Below are positions 46,004 through 57,782 of a stretch of DNA of 64,000 nt, in pieces (position 1 is the first letter of the stretch; every line of letters begins with the position of its first letter). A model generated the notes under the pieces. The model was not told where the DNA came from. It did no database searches and saw only the letters and a program-made list of their open reading frames with translations. The position numbers and the translations under genes were made by a program. The stretch spans positions 255,501 to 319,500 of the forward strand of contig OY783193.1 in the NCBI GenBank assembly GCA_963678675.1. The letters run 5' to 3'. This DNA comes from Xiphydria camelus (lineage: Eukaryota > Arthropoda > Insecta > Hymenoptera > Xiphydriidae).

Positions 46004-48822
46004 CGCGTTGGAAAAGAAACTGTATAGATTGCGCGGCACAATGATAGTAGTTTATTAATGTAAAAATATATTTCCGTTTGCCTCAGTAGAGAGATAATAC
46101 CTATTTCTATTTTACTAGAATAAATAGCTACTTCGACGATATTTACAGTTATGTCAATAAGTATCGCTCTTGTCACATTATTTTGGTTTTGCTATATCAC
46201 CCATATACCGTTTGGTCAACCCGTCACTTAGCCTTAAAGTGCAGCTGTCAGAGCTATATCGATTACCGCGTGCGACATAAAAATTTCTCCCAGTGCACAT
46301 TTTGTCAGACACTGTGTCTACACACATTTCGGAATTTAGAACGTGCACATATATGATCGTACTTTTCCCGGCCATGAGCTCGCCTGATATTTAAGTTCAA
46401 GGATGCTTGGTTAATGTCCGCAGCGCGAGTTAGAAGTAGTAACTGACAGCCCGGACACAGCACAGCCCGTGTCCACCTCCGTCTCAATCGGCGGAAATAC
46501 CAAGTCCTGGACGTATAATTGGATCGACTTTTTCGCGATAGTTCCGAAGAATGCGAAGATAAAACTCGGACAAGATTACAGTCCGTTATGCGGTATATAC
46601 GCGGTATTATATCGTATCGCTCTTCCGCGGCGGCTATATTTGCGGTGGAAATCGCGCGGGAGCGGTTTGTGGAATGTTCGCTGTTTTTCTCCGTCTCTCT
46701 CTCTCATTCTCCATCGCGCGCTTTGCATCTCCGATAAATCCTTTCACCCCGCGCATCAGCGACCACCTTCGCTCCTTCCTCCTTTTGCTTTCGAGCACTT
46801 CGGAGCCTCGTCTTTCCTTCGTCTCGCCGTCCTGTTTTTCAGTTCTCCTCACGGCTATCGCGTCGTCCTCGGAGGACACTCCACTCGTCACAGGACGCGA
46901 CGTCCGCCGTTCGCATTCCTCTCCCTCCTCCGCGGCGTATGTTCGCGCGAGCGTGTGTGCGAAGTTGCGAGACGCCGTCCGATCGAAAGTGACATTTTCT
47001 GGCTCGGCTCGCGATCGGCACACGGCGACGCGAAGACCGCCGGTGGCGGTGCGCGCGGGGTGACGAAACGATTCGATTACGCGTATCCGACCGAACTGGT
47101 TCCTCTCGCACGAGTCGTACGAGTAAAACCGAGGCTCGCGCGATGTTTCCATTTCGAGGGATAACGCGATCGTTATGGATGAAATGCGCGCACGGCACGC
47201 GCCGCGAATTATTGCGACCGATACGGGACTCGATGTATACGGCGGGAGCGGAGTAATCGCGCGCGCGCGCTCACGACGCGTGCCTCCGCGCAGAATTTCA
47301 AGCCAGTGGCAACTGATGTGAAGTAAGGAGGAAACGGCGTGATTTAATTGCCGGATGAAAAAAAGACACGCGCCGGTGCGCCGGGTAGATATTACGCGAG
47401 AATATATTCAGACGCGTAATCATGGGCTTTTCAAGGCAAATCGAGCTCCGCAATTTTCTTCTTCTCGCACGGAGAAACTTTCAGGGCGCGCGTGTCGATA
47501 TCTCCAGCCGTTACCAAATGATCGCGACCCGTCATGTCAGTTGCGGACGAACGGAGCAGTCAGTTTCCCCGCGGCAAAACCCGCACGCGTCCAACCGAAC
47601 ACGCGCCGCGTTAGCACTCTCCCCGTGGGTCAGAGTGTTCTGCGACGGATCGGTAGAGCGAGTCGCAACCTCAACCGCGAAACTTCAATCGTCCAACCGA
47701 GCGTGGCGCGCGTGTGCTCGCGCTTCCGCGCGCGGGAACGCAGCGTAAAGAGGAGCGCGAACCTCTCCGGATCGTAGGCTGAGCACTCGGACGTGCCGCG
47801 CGAAGACGGATCCCGATCATCGCTCTCTCGCCGGCGTCAGCTGCCCACGCGACCGAAATACGAGTATTTTTCTCCCGCGCACTGAGAAATCCCACCCACG
47901 GGGGAGAACCTGTTCCCGCGAGCGGGAATGCCCGGCGACTCACCCACAGCTCTACCTATGCGCGAACGCCGCGCGCGGCATTCGCGAGAGAGACGGACGA
48001 CCGCCGCGCGACCTTTCGAAGCGGTCTACGGTTTCTGGTTGCGAAACGCGTCACCGGCCCCGAAAAGAAAGACGGAGACCACCGCGAGAGAGCCGCGGGG
48101 ATATATCAAGGACGGTGAGAGAAGCGGGATCGGTCGCGTCTCCCGGATGTCTCCCATCGACGTCGAGAAAGAAAGAGAGAAAGAAGCGAAGGACGGCGGG
48201 CTATCTCCGCTCCTCCGCTACCTGAACGGGAGAGAGAACTCGGGTTTTCGACCTTTCTGCGCGAGGTGAGACGATTTCCTCCGTCGTTGGGGGGCGCGCG
48301 CACGAGAGATCGGCCGAGGCGACGCGACGCGACGCGGCGCTGACGTGTGTGTTGGTACCTTTATAGGTACACGCGTCGGAGAGCCGCTCGGTTTTGCGGC
48401 TCGCCGCGCCACGCTCTCGCTCGCTTTTACTTTCCAAGGAATTCGCCGGCGGGAACGCGGACGCGAGACCTGCAGACTCGCTCTCGCCCGGAGCGAACCG
48501 TTTTGTCGCGCCATTCTACAGCGTTGAGATGACGACGACGACTCGTCCCGTGACGAATGCGGCCGATAAATTCGGCGATCTCGCATTTCTTTCTTTTATT
48601 TTTTTCAATTCTCGGTATCGTCCCGCGAATTGCTGTTGTTCCTCGGAATTCGAGACTCGGTGGTACCTAGGCGCGCACCAATGGCGAGGGCGAAGAATTG
48701 GAGCAAGTTCGAGGACGGGTCCTCGAGATCGGCTTCGTAGCAGCTGTGACGAATTTTGAATTACTCGATACGTCGGACGAATGAGAATGATTAATAATTG
48801 TGGACGCAGCGATACGCGGGTA
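46004..48822. other. CpG-rich spacer, no gene recognised
   Basis: Several open frames of 100-230 codons overlap on both strands (46469-47198, 47355-48600). All are Arg/Ser-rich, lack domains and reflect GC-rich sequence without stops. I see no conserved exon. Confidence 0.5.
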
Positions 48823-49386
48823 CACTGAGAAGAATAATTAGGTTAGAATGACGAAATGCATCTAGTTGGTCGCGTTCAGTTATTCTAAAAAAATACCGGT
48901 CAGTTGAACCAAATATCAAGTTATTCTAAATACACGTTTAGTTATTTCGAGCCGACTTTGAAAAAAGGAGGAGGTTCTCAATTCGACACGTATGTTTTTT
49001 ATAATTACATGTCTATATTGAGAACAAAATTTGCTTGATCTGAATAAGCGTATTTTTAGATGGTCTTGAGAAAACATTTATACAATTTATCGAATCAATA
49101 CCGATTTGATTCAAATGGTATTCAATTAAATCAATGATATTCATATACGTCCAATCGATATTCATTCCAGTAGAATAAATATGTTGTCAGGACTACTCAA
49201 AAACACGTCTAATTAACTCGAATAATTATTTTTTCTCCATGTCATTACTTTAACTGCATGCCCAGTTACTATAACCAGAAAACGGTCAATCAAACCAAAC
49301 AGACAAAGAGGATCAATATTTCATCAAACAGTTTGGTCATCCTCTCCAGGATTTAGGTGAGACTGACCGAGATATTTTTCTCAGTG
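48823..49386. mobile_element. MITE, family A copy 2 (long form)
   Basis: TA, then CACTGAGAAGAATAATTAGG at the left, and GATATTTTTCTCAGTG, then TA at the right: a clean TIR with TA target duplication. At 564 bp it is about twice the length of other family A copies. The extra AT-rich centre (about 48990-49230) suggests an insertion or a longer family member. Confidence 0.75.
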
Positions 49387-52300
49387 TATCGAACGCCACT
49401 ACACGCGGCGATGGCACGCATGTACTCGACACTACGTGACTGTGCGTCACGAGGCGTACGTTTCTCGACAAGACTATCGGCTCTGGAACGGAGCACCAAT
49501 TCGACCTCGTCGAAAGTTCCCAGAGTCTCACTCGACGCGATGATGATCTCTTCCGTTCGAACCGTGGACGTTGATGTCGATGCTTTCTCCCGCATCGCGC
49601 GCGCGGTCTTTCCGCGATTATCAACCGCGAGGGAAACTTTAACGGGTGAACGCGCGGAGGGTACACGAACCGTCGATTGATCGATCCGTCTTGGCTATTG
49701 TCGACGGAGAGAAAGAAATTAACTGCCGACGCGCGCGCGCGCGGTTTAACCCGGGGATCGTCTTCCTCCCCGTCACGAGGAGTTAAATCGATTCGCGATT
49801 GTCAACGCTGCACGAATTGCCGGTGACGCTCGTTATTGTAGCGTCTGCTTACGTAAAAAAAGAAATGGAGCAAAACCCAGTTCACCAGTTACAGCTGCAT
49901 CGGTATAACGACGTCGTGCGACGTTGCGCGCAAATCGGCGGGAAAGCGAAAAGCGGGGGAACGGATTATTACGATGCAGGGGACGATTATTGCAATCCAA
50001 TCCGGTTCGGCTCGCGCCTGCTCGTTCTCCAAAGCGGAGAGATCGTATAAGCGATTCGCGTTCGATCGCAGTTGTGGGATAATCACGCGAGATCCTTTCG
50101 AGAGAAAACCGAACCGCGAGGAAAGCTCGGCGTCGATACGCAGGCGCGCGATTAAGCACGTACGATGAATCGATCGTGTCGCGAGAGAGAGATCGGCTTT
50201 TTGGTATCGTGAGCTGCGGCGGGGACGACGCGACATACATATTATGTATGTTCACCGTCGTGCAGCGTCGGACGCATGACGAGCCGTACCTACTTGCCGC
50301 TGGCTCGCAACTGCTACACTTTCGGTTATCTATCATTTTTGTTGTATTTACGGTAGAAGCCACCGATCGATCGGCGGGGTTATAACCACTGTGTACTTTC
50401 CTACTTTTTACCGGCTCGAACGACGTGACGCGTTTAACCGTCCCGCGCGCGATGTTGCCGCCGGGAGTAAAAAAGTAGCGCGCGCGCGGGGAATCTCTTC
50501 CGTGTAACGATGAAGCAACGGAGAATAACGGGAGCGTCGCGGTTACCGAATCACGGAACCGCGCCTCGCAAAAGTACGCGTAATACTCGCGCGCAATTAA
50601 TTAATTCCACTCGCGCTGATACGCGCGATCGACCGGAAACCAGCGAGTAATGCAGGCTCGTCCACTCCGAACGGTTGAACGTAGGTAGGTACGACGCTAG
50701 ATAACGCATCCCCGCGATTACCGATCCGGACGTCTCAACGAGGACTTACACGATCCATGTTGCGCGATGCGGACCGCCAAGGATTCGAAAGCTTTCCCAC
50801 GGGATCCTCGTCGTCGGTCTTCAGGATCGGCACACAACGACACGGACACCGATGCGCGCGGGCACTCACTTTTGCACATGTGTACACCTCGAGAGTTCAC
50901 CGTGCGCGGGAAGAGACCGGAAAAACGGAGACGTACGAGGACTGCCAGAAGAGGCGCGTGGATGCGATAACGGTCGTCGGCGACGAAGAAAGGCAGGACG
51001 ACTGCGTGCGATGCGTGGGGGCCGAGTTATTCGCGCGGCGCCGGGACGAAGGATCGATGCCAACTGCATGCAATCCGCGGCACTGTTACTTTCATGGGTC
51101 GCCATCGCCACCACCTCGCCGCACTCCAGAACGGATACGATCCCCTGCCCACGGCCGATTCCATCCGGCGGGGGAGGTGAAAGGGAGATTTACTTCCACA
51201 TATATTCGTACCTCGCGCCTCCACCTATTCCACGGTACTCTCACGCACGGCATGCCGAAGATGCGCGCGGGTCGAGTCGCTGGGAAAAGGAAGAACGCGA
51301 GCGTGGATTCGAGTACGTCGGTCGAGGTCGTAGCGAACGAACGGCCGTCGACATTGTTGCCGCGGACTTTTAATTTCCTTTGGAACGAGTCCTTCGTTCG
51401 TCATGGACGAATAAAGTTATTTCGGTCCTTCGGGGGGAGAATGCGACCGGATCGTTGAAAACATTGCAACTCTTTAGCCCCGTTGCGGTTACCAGAGTGG
51501 AATTAAAGGAGTCTCGCGCGAATTCGGTGCGCGTATACATCAGATGCGCGCGAAAACAAACCGGCGTCATTTGTGAGTCCTATCAGGTTTTACGCGTAGC
51601 TGCCGTACGAATGGATCCACCTGCGGGACGAGAAATCTATGAAAGTCAATCCGGCCCCGATACATCGCATTAATCGGGGCCTTGAGAGGCGTTTTCGAGA
51701 AAAGTCACATTGGGAAAAGTCGGCAACGTGACGGAAAGTTCGAGCGGCTTTTTAGACTTCTGAGCGTTTCTCCGTATCAGGCATTCGCGCGGGTGCGCGA
51801 CGCGACAAACGGGTCCTCTGATCTCGATACACGCGACTGGATATTCAAAGGGGGTTTGTCGAATGTTCGCCGAAGCTCCGTCGTCGTTGAATATCGCGAT
51901 TAAACGCCATTAATTGAAAACCCTATTATGTGGAAATATTACAATATATTTTAGATTTTCAAATCTCTCTCTGAGATTCGATCAAATTCATTTAAAAACG
52001 ATCTCTCTCCGAGTTCTAATTCGTTTCGACCCATTTTCCTCTGCGGGGATTTCTTAACAGACTCCTCACTCCGCGCGTAGAGAATAAGAAATAAAAGTAT
52101 TTTGCCGGAATGTCGATTCGCTCCGGACTTTTTGACGATCGTTTCGTTGATCTTTGTGGTTTCCACCACTCTTTTGCGGTCAATTTCTTCTCTCCATCGT
52201 CATTCGCTCTACTCGTTGGACCATATACGGACTCGCCCTACCGCGTCGCGTCTTACCACAGCGTCGTGGGACGTCAAGGACGGCGGGCATCGGAGTCTTC

Positions 52301-54736
52301 ACCGTCCGACGGCGATTTCTCTTCTCCCATATTTACGCCACGACGGATATACGCGGAGTACATAATAAATTTTCATGTTGTTCGACATGTTTAGCCGCGT
52401 GAATGACGGGAATCGATAAGTATGTATACGTATTGTGTGTGGGTGCGTGTATGTATAGATAGACGCTTCACACACAGCAGCGTAGAATTCAACGTAGAAC
52501 GCGTGTGCGGTACATGCAACGCCATCTTGAAAAGACCTGGAGAACGCGGGAGCCTTCGTTGGAGAACGTTGGCTACACTCTCTGCTCGTTTGTCGAGGCT
52601 CGATGCGTTCCAGGCGCGTTTATACCTTATCGAAATCCTCTCACGATCAGCTTGGGAGACTAGTCCGAAGTATACGAGGGTGAAGAATCGGGGATGGTTG
52701 CTTATCTTTAGAAAAAAAAATGTATTCACTGTACTGGATACAATTAAGCAGAGGGGAAATTAAGCGCCAAATATTTTCGTTTGAATAACTTTTATTTAAT
52801 TCATCACCCATATTTTACTGATAGAACAAAGGAAGTTGACTGTCGATATAGTGTACGCTGTACAGTGAACAATCATGAATATTTACACCTTTAAATTCTG
52901 TCTTTAAAATTGTCTGGAGAGTAAGTCGACCCCGATCACAAGTGGTAATTATTATCGTTTTATTCTCCGCGGTGTATACCAAAGTCGTGGTAATTTTTAA
53001 AATTGTTGTCATGCTATTTTATAATATACACACAGTCCATTTTAATGTACAAAATTACAATCCCGCGCTCTTTTTACCAACAATGCTCGAACTGCTGAAA
53101 ATTTAAAAGCTACAGCCCTCTCACACAAAGGACTTGTTTGAAATACAATATTCGCATCGACTTCTTTCGCAATTCCGAAATAAAGTATTTATACAAAATA
53201 TATTCCAAACGCGCGTTATTCCGCTTTTTCGCATCCGGGGTCCACCTACTCTCGAGCTTTTCGGCTCCCGCGTCTCGTAGCTTCGTCGTCACGAGGAGCG
53301 CGTCAGGCGTTGGCCGACGAGAAGCTGCAGCGAAAAGTGCAGCCAAAGCTCGACGCGCTCCACTTGCGACGACACCATCCGAACGCGGTAACCGATAACT
53401 ACGATTCGCGCGTATCACCATTTTCTCTCGCGCAACATTTGTACAGTAGGTACGATTAATGTCTCTCGAACGAACTCGCGCGAAGGTAGTGCGAAAACCG
53501 CTCTGGGCTTCGTACGGCCACACCCGCCTCACCTGTTTCGATTTCTCGAGCACGATTCCGGACACGCGGAAATACGACCCGGTGATTATTTTCTCAATAT
53601 TCACCGGCAACGCGTCGGAATCTTTACTCTTCATTGCTTCGCTTATTCCACAAATGGTCGTCTGGGTGAATCGTACCTCAGAGCGGTGCGGGCCAGAGGA
53701 GGGTGGTTGCCAGCGAGAGCGAGATCGTTTCGCGAAGATCGGTCACTCCGCCCCCCGCTATAACGGGCGTAGGACGCTTTAACAACGGAGACGTTCGGCG
53801 GATCGAACGTCTCGAAATAATTAGGTACTCTACGATCGTGCTTAAAGTAGATTCGATTTCTCTGACAATCCGGTTCTACTGTATAACGCGAGGCGTGTAC
53901 CAAGCACGCGTGCGTGCGTGCGTGCGTGCGCGGGAACGAAAGGACAGTCTTTTGGTACGTGTCGAAATTCGCGATTCAACCATACAATTCTTATCGGCAT
54001 CTCGTAGCGGAATGCGATTCGTGTTATGTGTCGATTAATTTACGCTGCATCAAAGAACATCAGACCCGTTCGGTCTGATCGGTTACGTTAAATTTTCCAC
54101 TTCGTGTATCCTTGACACGGGTGTTATCGACTTATCCTTTCGGAAAGCGGAATTCCACTCGGGAGGTCCTTTCCATGTCGCGCGCGCGCGCGCACGCGGA
54201 AGAGCGGATCGACACTGTTGCACCTACGCAGCTTCCGTCGATCGGTGCGGAGAAGAATTACGCGATAGTGGACGCTATGTACGTATAGTGCCGAGCTGCG
54301 GATCGACGTTACGATATACAATATTAGCCTTCAGTTGTATAACGCAGAGAGCATAGAAACAGTATAACAAAATATATGAGATATTTATAAAACAGTCGTC
54401 CGTCGCGACCCGCGAAAAGTCGGGGAGATCTCGCGAGCCTCGCGCGATTCGCGACGAATCGTATAAGTGTAGACTCGAACGAATATAATTGTGCATGGCC
54501 AAAGCCGTGCCGTATCACACAGTTTTCAATATTTCGTCTTATTTACAGACACCCGAGTAGCCTTTAGAATCCTTAGATTATATTAGAGTTATGCGTACGT
54601 TATAAATTTCAATATAATATGTACGTATACATCCGTTTGATTCCGTACGATCAACGCGGACTCATTGAGCCTCGCCTTTAAAGAACAACGCGCGCGACGC
54701 ATCGATACACGCGACTCCGAGGGCGCTCCGAAAGAA
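49387..54736. other. Long CpG-rich spacer, no gene recognised
   Basis: About 5 kb without a recognisable exon. Features are low-complexity CG tracts (e.g. 49732-49743), a GTGC repeat at 53908-53929 and a CG tract at 54179-54193. The Arg-rich frames near 50757-51458 and 53110-53634 show no domain. Regulatory DNA of Cht6 or Elk is possible. Confidence 0.5.
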
Positions 54737-54956
54737 GCACGGAAAAAAAAACCAGCAATTTTTGCCGCTTCATCCAGTGGCGCTGAGACTCGAGCGCGTT
54801 CTCAAAAATTGTTACAGAGAGGAGACATTTTTATATACCGTTGCCATCGCTGCACAGAACAGTTTCCTCCATACCTTATAAATTCTTGAAAACGAGCTCG
54901 AGTCTCGGCTCTACTGGATGAGGCGGTAAAAAAAAGCTGGTTTTTTTTCCCTGTGC
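54737..54956. mobile_element. Foldback element with about 90-bp inverted arms
   Basis: The left arm begins GCACGGAAAAAAAAACCAGC and continues through CTTCATCCAGT and GAGACTCGAGC. The right arm in reverse complement begins GCACAGGGAAAAAAAACCAG and contains the matching CCTCATCCAGT and GAGACTCGAGC. The arms take up most of the 220 bp. No ORF and no clear target duplication. Confidence 0.75.
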
Positions 54957-54988
54957 CGGGAAAAATCGTCCGAGGTGTGATGGACTTC

Positions 54989-55276
54989 CACTGAGAGAAA
55001 TAATTGCTAGTGTGAAAAAATGCTCCTCGAATCAAGAACACATGATCTTACTCATTTTTAAGAATACAGATCCTTGATCGAAGAATACACATTCTTGATT
55101 CAAGAATACCGTAATGGGAACGAGACATTTTTTTTCTGTGCAAAAAAACAATTACTCGAGCCTGTCAAATATGTTTTTTTTTTCGCACGAATAAAACCAT
55201 GGCTTGATCCTGAAATCATATCGTGTTTTTGATCGAATGAAACATTTTTTTGGTACCAGCAATTATTTCTCTCAGT
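54989..55276. mobile_element. MITE, family B copy 2
   Basis: Left end CACTGAGAGAAATAATTGCT and right end CAGCAATTATTTCTCTCAGT. About 288 bp with A/T-rich inner arms containing repeated AAGAATACA motifs. The flanking TA is not conserved here. It lies 32 bp from the foldback at 54737-54956. Confidence 0.75.
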
Positions 55277-56067
55277 CATGGAGAATTGAAGGAAAATACG
55301 GGGACGCGCGAAGGGAACTCGCAATCGCCGATGCTCTTAAATAAGGTAACTCTCTCGTCTCGATCGCGTGACTTTTGTCGCCGAAGATGCTTCGCAGTTT
55401 CACGTTGGCCGGTATCACGAATATACAAACAAGTGTGGAATGATTCGAGAATATTTTTAAGTGGAACGGGAAATGCAGGCTGCCGGCATCTGCATCGTCG
55501 CAATAAGTACACTTGCAATGAAATATTCCATCCGTGGAAAGATTTCTGAACCGATCATAATTGGAACTCAACTTCGTTCATTTGCCGCGAACGCGAACCA
55601 ATTGACGAAATCAATTATTACGTAACAAATGGAGTCGCAGATTCGACATGCGCGTCCCTTGCTTCGCTATCTCTACCCTCCCGGGTAACGGTTATCCTTA
55701 GAATCTATCGGCTAGAATTAACGCGATATTCCTATACGCGGAACGCTGGGTACCTTAAACGATTAAGTGATTGCATGCGTGTCATACGTCAGTTTAGCGC
55801 TCACGTACTTATAGGCACTGCCGTCGTGGAAACGGTGATCCGATATGCGGGAATACACGGCGTCGCGACGCCCGGAGATGATCTCTCGGGGGGGCGCGTA
55901 AGGGCGACGCGAAAATTGACGAACGTTGGGGAATAGCGGAGACGCGGTCAATTAGGAAGTGATATGTAATCCTTGACAATTTGAAAAAATCAAAGTTTCC
56001 ATAATCTTATGTTTTTCTTTTTCACGTAAATATTCTCTCTCTCTCTCTCTCTCTATCTCCGAAAGCA
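55277..56067. other. Spacer, no gene recognised
   Basis: Mixed composition with no conserved exon. It ends in a CT dinucleotide repeat (56035-56054). Confidence 0.5.
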
Positions 56068-56489
56068 CACGCGGAGAAAAATGGATTTGAAACGAAGAGA
56101 GCACCGAGTGCCCAGGTTCTGACACCGAGTACTCAGATTCTGGCATTTTACGTGAGCGACTGCGTGGTACTGGAGTGACGACTCGAATTTTCGCAAATTA
56201 TTGCCACACAAAATGGCAATTCATTCTCCTCATATTGTGAAAATTGGTACAACATGGCACATTTAAAAATATTAGGTCTAAAACTTTGCTTCCTCCGTTT
56301 TTTACATTAAACTGGTATAGGAAAACGGCGGAAGCAAAGTTTTCGGTACACCTATTAGTTTGACATTCTTTGCATACAGAGAAAAGTAATTTCTTATTTT
56401 TCTCCATATATCCTTTAGCTGTATTGCAAAAAGAAAAAGAAATTATTTTTAAATATGCGATATCGTATTAATTTTTGTCATACGAGGGG

Positions 56490-57240
56490 ATGAACGAAGC
56501 GCGAAGGCGCTTAACGAAATGGAAAACATCCTAATAGAGAACTACAATATGAAAATTAATAAGAAAAAGACAAAAATTCTGGTATGTAGTAAGAAAAAAC
56601 GTAAGAGTAAAACTAGAATAAATATAGGCGACGAAAGCGTAGAAGAAGTACAGCAGTTTTGCTATCTAGGTAGCCAAATAACGACAGATGGAAAGAGCCT
56701 AAAAGACGTCAAACAAAGAATAGCGCAGGGAAAACAGGCTTTTAATCTGAAAAAGAAGCTACTATGCTCAAAAAACGTCAGCCTAGAGAGTAGGAAAAAA
56801 TTTCTCAAAACATACGTGTGGAGTACAGCTTTGTATGGGTGCGAATCTTGGACGATAGGAATGGTAGAAAGGAAAAAATTAGACAGCTTCGAAATGTGGT
56901 GCTATAGAAGAATGCTAAAAGTAAAATGGACCGAGAAAATCACAAATGAAGAAGTCTTGAGGAAAATAGAGGAAAACCGGCGGCTCTGGAAAAATATAAA
57001 GAAAAGAAGGGATCAGCTGATAGGCCATATAGTGAGACATGAGGGACTGCTAAGAGACATCTTAGAAGCAGAAACGGGAAAAAAAGAGAGAGGTAGGTAG
57101 GCCGCGGTTAGACTACATTTCGCAAATCATTAAGGACGTAGGTTGTTCGAAATACAGGGAAATGAAAAGACTAGCGGAGGACAGGAAAAGATGGAGAATG
57201 GTATCAAACCAGTCTTAGGACTGATAACTTTATGATGATG
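56490..57240 (+). mobile_element. 5'-truncated non-LTR retrotransposon insertion
   Basis: ATACGAGGGG occurs immediately before (56480-56489) and after (57241-57250) the block, a 10-bp target-site duplication. The block ends in a short TGATGATG tail, as in RTE-like LINEs that end in ATG/TGA repeats instead of poly(A). It contains the C-terminal part of a reverse transcriptase (56519-57100). The rest of the element is missing. Confidence 0.8.
56519..57100 (+). pseudogene. C-terminal fragment of a LINE reverse transcriptase (craniofacial-development-protein-2-like annotation class)
   Basis: About 193 codons. Conserved post-RT motifs are visible: FCYLGSQITTDG, IAQGKQAF, YVWSTALYGCESWT, EMWCYRRMLKVKW and the NEEVL region. 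The frame ends at a TAG created where GTAGGTAGG appears to contain a 4-base duplication; the typical continuation (RPRLDYISQII) is readable in the next frame just after it. No catalytic RT palm and no endonuclease are present, so this is a dead fragment. Confidence 0.85.
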
Positions 57241-57782
57241 ATACGAGGGGAATGAAATACTATTTTGCATGGCAATATTTTGCAAAAAGTCGAATTATAA
57301 CTCCAGTGTCAAACAATTGATCATATAAAACGTTAGAATCTGAGTACTCTTCCTTCCAAATCCATTTTTCTCCGTGCAGTAATCCGATCGAAACCCGGAA
57401 AAAAATCAGAGAAACTCGTTCTCGCATTTTACCAGACACCGCGTTACAATCGGAGCATTTTCGCTCACGGCTCCGCGCCTCGCTTCCCGAAGGTTCGGAA
57501 CTTCTCCTGCGGAGAAGACCGCGTCGGAGAACTTTCGCTCGGCCTCCGCTTTTCCGCGGAGCAAAGGAGCAAAAGTATCGGCGTGCGGAAGCAGACGCTC
57601 CCGAGGGAACAGGCGCCGTTCGATCTTCCCGACGCGACGACGCGAATCTCCTCCCTTCCGAAGAGAATATAAGAACGAGAGATATCTCGCGCGGTCCCCA
57701 TTCACGGGTGCTCCACATCCATCTCGACGGAAGACTCCGCCGGCTCAACCTCGCAGGCCCGCTGCGACGGCTCGTCCGACAC

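Larger units (their letters stand above)
56068..57377. mobile_element. Foldback/TIR element split by a LINE fragment
   Basis: The left end CACGCGGAGAAAAATGGATT and right end AATCCATTTTTCTCCGTGC are inverted repeats. Subterminal AGTACTCAGATTCTGGC (left) matches the reverse complement of the right side, AGTACTCAGATTCTAAC. Without the inserted LINE piece (56490-57240) it would be about 560 bp. It belongs to the same loose group of GAGAAAAA-ended elements as families A to D. Confidence 0.75.

Noticed and set aside
46469..48600. Arg/Ser-rich ORFs up to about 230 codons in the Cht6-Elk spacer
   Set aside because: Overlapping frames on both strands in CpG-rich DNA, no recognisable motif, no phase-compatible splice sites.
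50757..51458. 233-codon plus-strand ORF
   Set aside because: Same composition artefact; peptides show no family resemblance.
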